From positions 1-8,768 of the forward strand of contig JBKPNZ010000041.1 of assembly GCA_046732895.1 (NCBI GenBank): a stretch of 8,768 bases of DNA, in the 5' to 3' direction. The position numbers and the translations under genes were made by a program. Source of the DNA: JBKPNZ01 sp046732895 (GTDB taxonomy: Bacteria; Actinomycetota; Thermoleophilia; Solirubrobacterales; 70-9). The notes under the pieces are model-generated. The model was not told the DNA's origin. It searched no databases and saw only the letters and a list, made by a program, of their open reading frames with translations. Position 1 is the first letter of the stretch. Each line of letters begins with the position of its first letter. This document shows, in pieces, positions 6,566-8,768 of this stretch.

Positions 6566-6749
6566 TCATTGCTTGGAGAGCGATGAGTCCGGCGTTCTCT
6601 CCCCCTGCGTGAGCTCGGGTTGGTGTGGTGCGGCCGGTGTCAGGCGGACGCGTGGCTTGCCGCGGCGGGTGATGAGGAACTCCTCACCGGCGGCTGCGCG
6701 TTCCATGTACCAGCCGAAGTGGTTGCGGAACGTTGGCGCCGACGGTGCT
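6566..6749 (-). pseudogene. Remnant of a Phd/YefM-type antitoxin gene, frameshifted
   Basis: In the minus strand, STVGA (from 6749) looks like the first strand of a Phd/YefM antitoxin. The frame then changes by one step near 6730, and the rest continues as FRNHFGWYMERAAAGEEF followed by LITRRGKPRVRLTPA, the typical antitoxin core, ending in TGA at 6568-6566. Within the second frame an ATG at 6706 could give 46 residues but would lack the DNA-binding N-terminus. There is no start codon before TVGA: the tRNA ends at 6769. No toxin gene (PIN, RelE or Doc-like) is found downstream; only a 36-codon frame of no recognisable type overlaps the stop. From 6425 to 6768 there is no intact gene, only this remnant and G-rich spacer. 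The Phd/YefM call is by recognition of the core motif. Confidence 0.6.
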
Positions 6750-7202
6750 GGCGCCCTCTTCAGAAGAGTGGAGCTGGCGGGACTCGAACCCGCGACCTCC
6801 TCGCTGCCAGCGAGGCGCTACTTCCAACTGAGCTACAGCCCCGGGGAATGCGTAATCGGCGGCCCAGTTTAGCGACGCACGCTGGCCATTCAGGGGATGG
6901 TCTACCCGGAGGCTCACCCCCCGCCGTCCCTCGAACAAGGCGGGCGGGAGCAAGTAGGAGCGATCGAGGCTCTCGCAGTAAACGACGACTGCATCGATCT
7001 CGGCGGTGGTGTATCGCGATCGAACATGCTCGCCATTGCTCTTGTACCGGGAGGTCGCCAGGTTCGCGACGACGACGCCGTCCTTAAGGGGCGCCCACTT
7101 GCACTGCACGCGGTAGAAACGCGACTCGATCTCGAAGACGAGGTCGTAGCGGGTGTGCTCAACCATCGGTTTCATCACGGCGCAAAGACGAGAGGGCCGC
7201 AC
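6684..7202 (-). CDS. PD-(D/E)XK nuclease-like ORF (group I intron endonuclease type), N-terminally incomplete and read through tRNA-Ala
   Basis: 172 codons from GTG 7202. Residues 9-119 match the PD-(D/E)XK domain of group I intron-associated endonucleases: VMKPMVEHTRYDLVFEI with the metal-ligand Asp20, FYRVQCKWA giving the QxK form of the second motif (Gln33, Lys35), then TAEIDAVVVYCESLDRSYLLP, then NGQRASLNWAADYAF. The domain's first helix with its conserved Glu is missing: the frame ahead (from the stop at 7260) shows no such Glu. The domain ends near 6846, but with no stop codon, so translation would continue in frame through the whole tRNA-Ala gene (GAVAQLEVAPRW and onward) to TGA at 6684. 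Hand count for 6961-7200 gives about 61% G+C, well under its neighbours. It could be a degraded gene, a frameshifted gene (a seven-C tract lies at 7210-7216), or a working variant. Family call is good; functionality is uncertain. Confidence 0.6.
   Translation of the reverse strand: MRPSRLCAVMKPMVEHTRYDLVFEIESRFYRVQCKWAPLKDGVVVANLATSRYKSNGEHVRSRYTTAEIDAVVVYCESLDRSYLLPPALFEGRRGVSLRVDHPLNGQRASLNWAADYAFPGAVAQLEVAPRWQRGGRGFESRQLHSSEEGASTVGANVPQPLRLVHGTRSRR
6735..6768 (-). terminator. Two short hairpins directly after the tRNA gene
   Basis: Immediately 3' of the tRNA lies CTCTT-CTG-AAGAG (6756-6768), then GGCGCC-(9 bases)-GGCGCC (6735-6755). Neither is followed by a T tract. They may act as a tRNA processing or stop signal as often seen in GC-rich genomes, or be chance palindromes. 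Confidence 0.25.
6769..6842 (-). tRNA. tRNA-Ala, anticodon GGC
   Basis: 74 bases, read on the minus strand. The acceptor stem GGGGCTG pairs with CAGCTCC and contains the G3-U70 wobble that marks alanine tRNAs; the discriminator is A73. The anticodon stem is CCTCG/CGAGG with loop CTGGCAG, giving anticodon GGC (reads GCC/GCT). The T arm is GCGGG-TTCGAGT-CCCGC. The D arm GCTC-AGTTGGAAG-TAGC is one base longer than usual and its innermost pair is C-T, so only three D-stem pairs form. No CCA is encoded; the next bases are CTC. The tRNA lies in frame inside the nuclease ORF on the same strand. Confidence 0.97.
6866..6871 (-). promoter_or_regulatory. Candidate -10 box of the tRNA-Ala gene
   Basis: TAAACT on the minus strand ends 23 bases before the tRNA 5' end, allowing a 5' leader of roughly 17 bases to be trimmed by RNase P. 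It is the best TANNNT match before the tRNA and lies within the nuclease codons for SLNW. No clear -35 is seen. Confidence 0.4.
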
Positions 7203-7259
7203 TAGGCGGCCCCCCCTCGCATGAGCCGGCGCCCCGGCTACCCGCCAGCGCCTATCCGC

Positions 7260-8108
7260 TCACGTTTCGGTGACCTCGTCACCCACGTCAAGCACAAGCC
7301 GGTCACCCCTCACGTCGCGCACCCGGAAGTCCAGGTCACACCTCTCCTCCAGCTCCCTCAAAAGCTCGACCGGCTCCCGCAGCGACACCGCCAGCGTCGC
7401 CCGCCCCTCGGAGAACCTCTTCACCGAGATCTCCGATGTCGCCCCAATCGACTTCGCCGCATCCTCGAACAGCACCAGCTGCGCGAAATCGCTGAGCGGC
7501 CCGATCTCGACCTCGATCAACCCCTCGAACAGGTCCGCCGCATCGATCTCACCATGGCCATTCCCCCCCGTCCCGTTCTCCACCACACCAACGACGGGCT
7601 CGTCAATCCCCTCCTCCACACCAAGCCTCCCGACCGCCTCCGTCAGCGCCTCCAGCAACCGCTCCCGCATCTCCGCCGGCCGCCGGCTCAACTCCCCCAC
7701 CCGATCCGCAATCTCCGCCGCATCCCGCAGCGCCCGCAACCTGATCCGCGTCGCCTGCCCCCGCGCCTGGCGCCGCACGTCCTCCAGCTCCCGCGCGAGG
7801 CTCGCCAGCGCCGCAAGATTCGCCTCGCCACTCGAGCGCGTCCGCGCCAACTCCGCCCGCAGCGCCCGCAGCTCCTGCTCCCGCTCAACCACCCTCTGCG
7901 ACAGGGCCGTCGCCACCTGCTCCAGGTCCTCAATTCTCCGCTCCCGCCCCGCCAACTCAATCCCCGCAGCGTCGAGCTCGGCGCCCTGCATCGCCAACCG
8001 CTCGTTAGCCTGCTCGAGCTCCCCACCCAACTCCGCGAGCGCGCCATCGCGCGCGGCAAGCGCCTTGTGGACATCTGCGCGGCGATAGCCGAGCAGCGAT
8101 CTCCTCAA
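7260..8108 (-). CDS. Coiled-coil protein with DivIVA-like N-terminus
   Basis: 282 residues. The start is TTG at 8108, the only plausible start after the rsfS stop (21 bases upstream) in this frame. The N-terminus RRSLLGYRRADVHKALAAR resembles the membrane-curvature-binding start of DivIVA/GpsB proteins (xxGYxxxxVDxFL), though without their usual Phe. A long coiled coil follows (about 20-160, rich in Glu/Leu/Arg heptads), then an acidic Gly/Asn linker (165-190), then a compact C-terminal alpha/beta domain (195-280, with IEVEIGPLSDFAQLVLFEDA and later REPVELLRELEERCDLDFRV). I cannot name that domain. The protein may organise polar or septal factors by analogy with DivIVA, but that is inference. 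It is probably cotranscribed with nadD and rsfS. The codons are mostly G-ending, unlike the C-ending codons of the genes left of 6.9 kb. Confidence 0.85.
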   Translation of the reverse strand: MRRSLLGYRRADVHKALAARDGALAELGGELEQANERLAMQGAELDAAGIELAGRERRIEDLEQVATALSQRVVEREQELRALRAELARTRSSGEANLAALASLARELEDVRRQARGQATRIRLRALRDAAEIADRVGELSRRPAEMRERLLEALTEAVGRLGVEEGIDEPVVGVVENGTGGNGHGEIDAADLFEGLIEVEIGPLSDFAQLVLFEDAAKSIGATSEISVKRFSEGRATLAVSLREPVELLRELEERCDLDFRVRDVRGDRLVLDVGDEVTET

Positions 8109-8129
8109 CCCGGTCGCGATACGCGAAAG

Positions 8130-8579
8130 CTAGGACGCGCGACGGACGGACTCGTCGTCATCCGTCCCAAGCTCCAGGTCCAGCCTCTCCGCTTCACCCC
8201 ACAGCACCTCGAGCCGGTACCGCTCCCTCATCTCCGGTACGAACACATGCAGCACGCAATCGACGTAGTCGATCAGCACCCAGCGCGCCTCCACCTCCCC
8301 CTCCACCCGCGCGGGCAGCCGCTCATCCTCCTTCTTCAGGCGCGCATACACCTCATCGTGAATCGCCTTCGCCTGCCGCTCGTTGCGCGCCGTCACGATC
8401 ACCAGATAGTCGGTGTACCCAACGAGGTCGCGCACGTCGAGCGCGACGGCGTCCTCCGCCTTCTTCGAATCGGCGATCGCCGCCACCCTCCGTGCGAGCG
8501 CCGCCGACGCCTCCGGCGCCTCCTCCCTACGCGCCGCCACAGCCGCCTCCCGCTCCCCGGCGCGCGGTCCCTCACCCAT
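8130..8579 (-). CDS. rsfS: Ribosomal silencing factor RsfS
   Basis: 149 residues. RsfS binds ribosomal protein uL14 and blocks subunit joining when nutrients are scarce. The core at about 25-133 is typical: AIADSKKAEDAVALDVRDL, GYTDYLVIVTARNERQAKAI, and RWVLIDYVDCVLHVF followed by PEMRERYRLEVLWGEA. The family is usually about 105-135 residues; here an extra charged N-terminus (1-25) and an acidic tail (DDDES) account for the length. The ATG at 8579 overlaps the nadD stop (TGA at 8574-8572) by 8 bases, indicating coupled translation. The nearest upstream sequence shows no strong ribosome-binding site, so an internal start such as GTG at residue 32 is possible. The nadD-rsfS pairing is common in bacteria. 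Confidence 0.96.
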   Translation of the reverse strand: MGEGPRAGEREAAVAARREEAPEASAALARRVAAIADSKKAEDAVALDVRDLVGYTDYLVIVTARNERQAKAIHDEVYARLKKEDERLPARVEGEVEARWVLIDYVDCVLHVFVPEMRERYRLEVLWGEAERLDLELGTDDDESVRRAS

Positions 8580-8768
8580 CGCGATACAGCCCCTCCGCCT
8601 CGATGAACTCCATCACCCCATCGGGGAGCAGATACCGAATCGGCCGTCCCTGCGCCACCCGCCGCCGAATCCGCGTCGACGACACCCCGATCTCGGGCAT
8701 CCGAATCACCTCAGGCGTCGTCCCGAGCCGGTCGAGCGCCGCCTCCGCCTCATCGATCACCGTCCCCG
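8572..8768 (-). CDS. nadD: Nicotinate-nucleotide adenylyltransferase, C-terminal part (cut by window edge)
   Basis: About 65 codons at the right edge; the N-terminal nucleotide-binding half lies outside the window. NadD adenylates nicotinate mononucleotide in NAD synthesis. The visible end has the conserved VSSTRIRRRVAQGRPIRYLLP block (the ISSTxIR motif followed by the usual R-YLVP segment) and closes with EFIEAEGLYRDG. The stop overlaps the start of rsfS by 8 bases. The short length and edge position leave no doubt about the family, since both the motif and the rsfS neighbour fit. Confidence 0.93.
   Translation of the reverse strand, partial: GTVIDEAEAALDRLGTTPEVIRMPEIGVSSTRIRRRVAQGRPIRYLLPDGVMEFIEAEGLYRDG

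Noticed and set aside
6461..6569. Minus-strand 36-codon frame with ATG overlapping the antitoxin stop (ATGA), as toxin genes often do
   Set aside because: The peptide (MSQIESPTHAFVTALV...) ends in a run of Arg and matches no toxin family I know; probably chance, though it could be a toxin stub.
6850..7210. dif/XerCD-like site at the skew reversal
   Set aside because: I looked for a dif-like palindrome with an AT-rich centre and found none here, so a terminus is inferred only from the skew.
7221..8606. Long plus-strand open frame of 461 codons over the rsfS and coiled-coil genes
   Set aside because: It is antisense to two well-supported genes, very Arg/Pro/Leu-rich and without recognisable domains; typical of high-GC shadow frames.

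Overview
The window is about 70% G+C and fully coding-dense. It looks like chromosome from a high-GC actinobacterium, and the gene repertoire and protein style are closest to Thermoleophilia/Solirubrobacterales. That placement is by impression only, since no search was run. The backbone is the minus-strand order nadD, rsfS, (interruption), leuS, cupin, acyP, comEA, comEC. The nadD-rsfS ... leuS-comEA-comEC order is a familiar actinobacterial arrangement. Here it is split by an accessory stretch at about 4.3-7.26 kb.

Right block (7260-8768, minus): the 3' end of nadD (NAD synthesis), rsfS (ribosome silencing, overlapping nadD by 8 bases), and a coiled-coil protein with a DivIVA-like N-terminus. 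These look like one transcription unit. Middle block (6425-7202): an N-terminally incomplete PD-(D/E)XK nuclease ORF runs without a stop straight through a tRNA-Ala(GGC) gene on the same strand. It is followed by a frameshifted remnant of a Phd/YefM-type antitoxin. Next come a metallo-beta-lactamase-fold hydrolase and a rhodanese (minus), convergent with two plus-strand genes of unknown function (a 75-residue protein and a two-helix membrane protein). Those two are divergent from leuS. Left block (1-4240, minus): leuS, a small cupin, acylphosphatase, then the DNA-uptake genes comEA and comEC (comEC cut by the window edge).

The most notable observations are these. (1) The nuclease reading frame is fused through the tRNA, so the tRNA promoter and body double as its C-terminal codons. 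(2) GC skew changes sign sharply at this tRNA/nuclease island although coding strand does not change. (3) The nuclease stretch has lower G+C than its surroundings. (4) The comEA start codon lies inside a perfect 9-bp hairpin. (5) TANNNT-like -10 boxes lie 6-7 bases before GTG start codons, suggesting leaderless transcripts. I see no CRISPR array, insertion sequence, rRNA gene or obvious replication origin.
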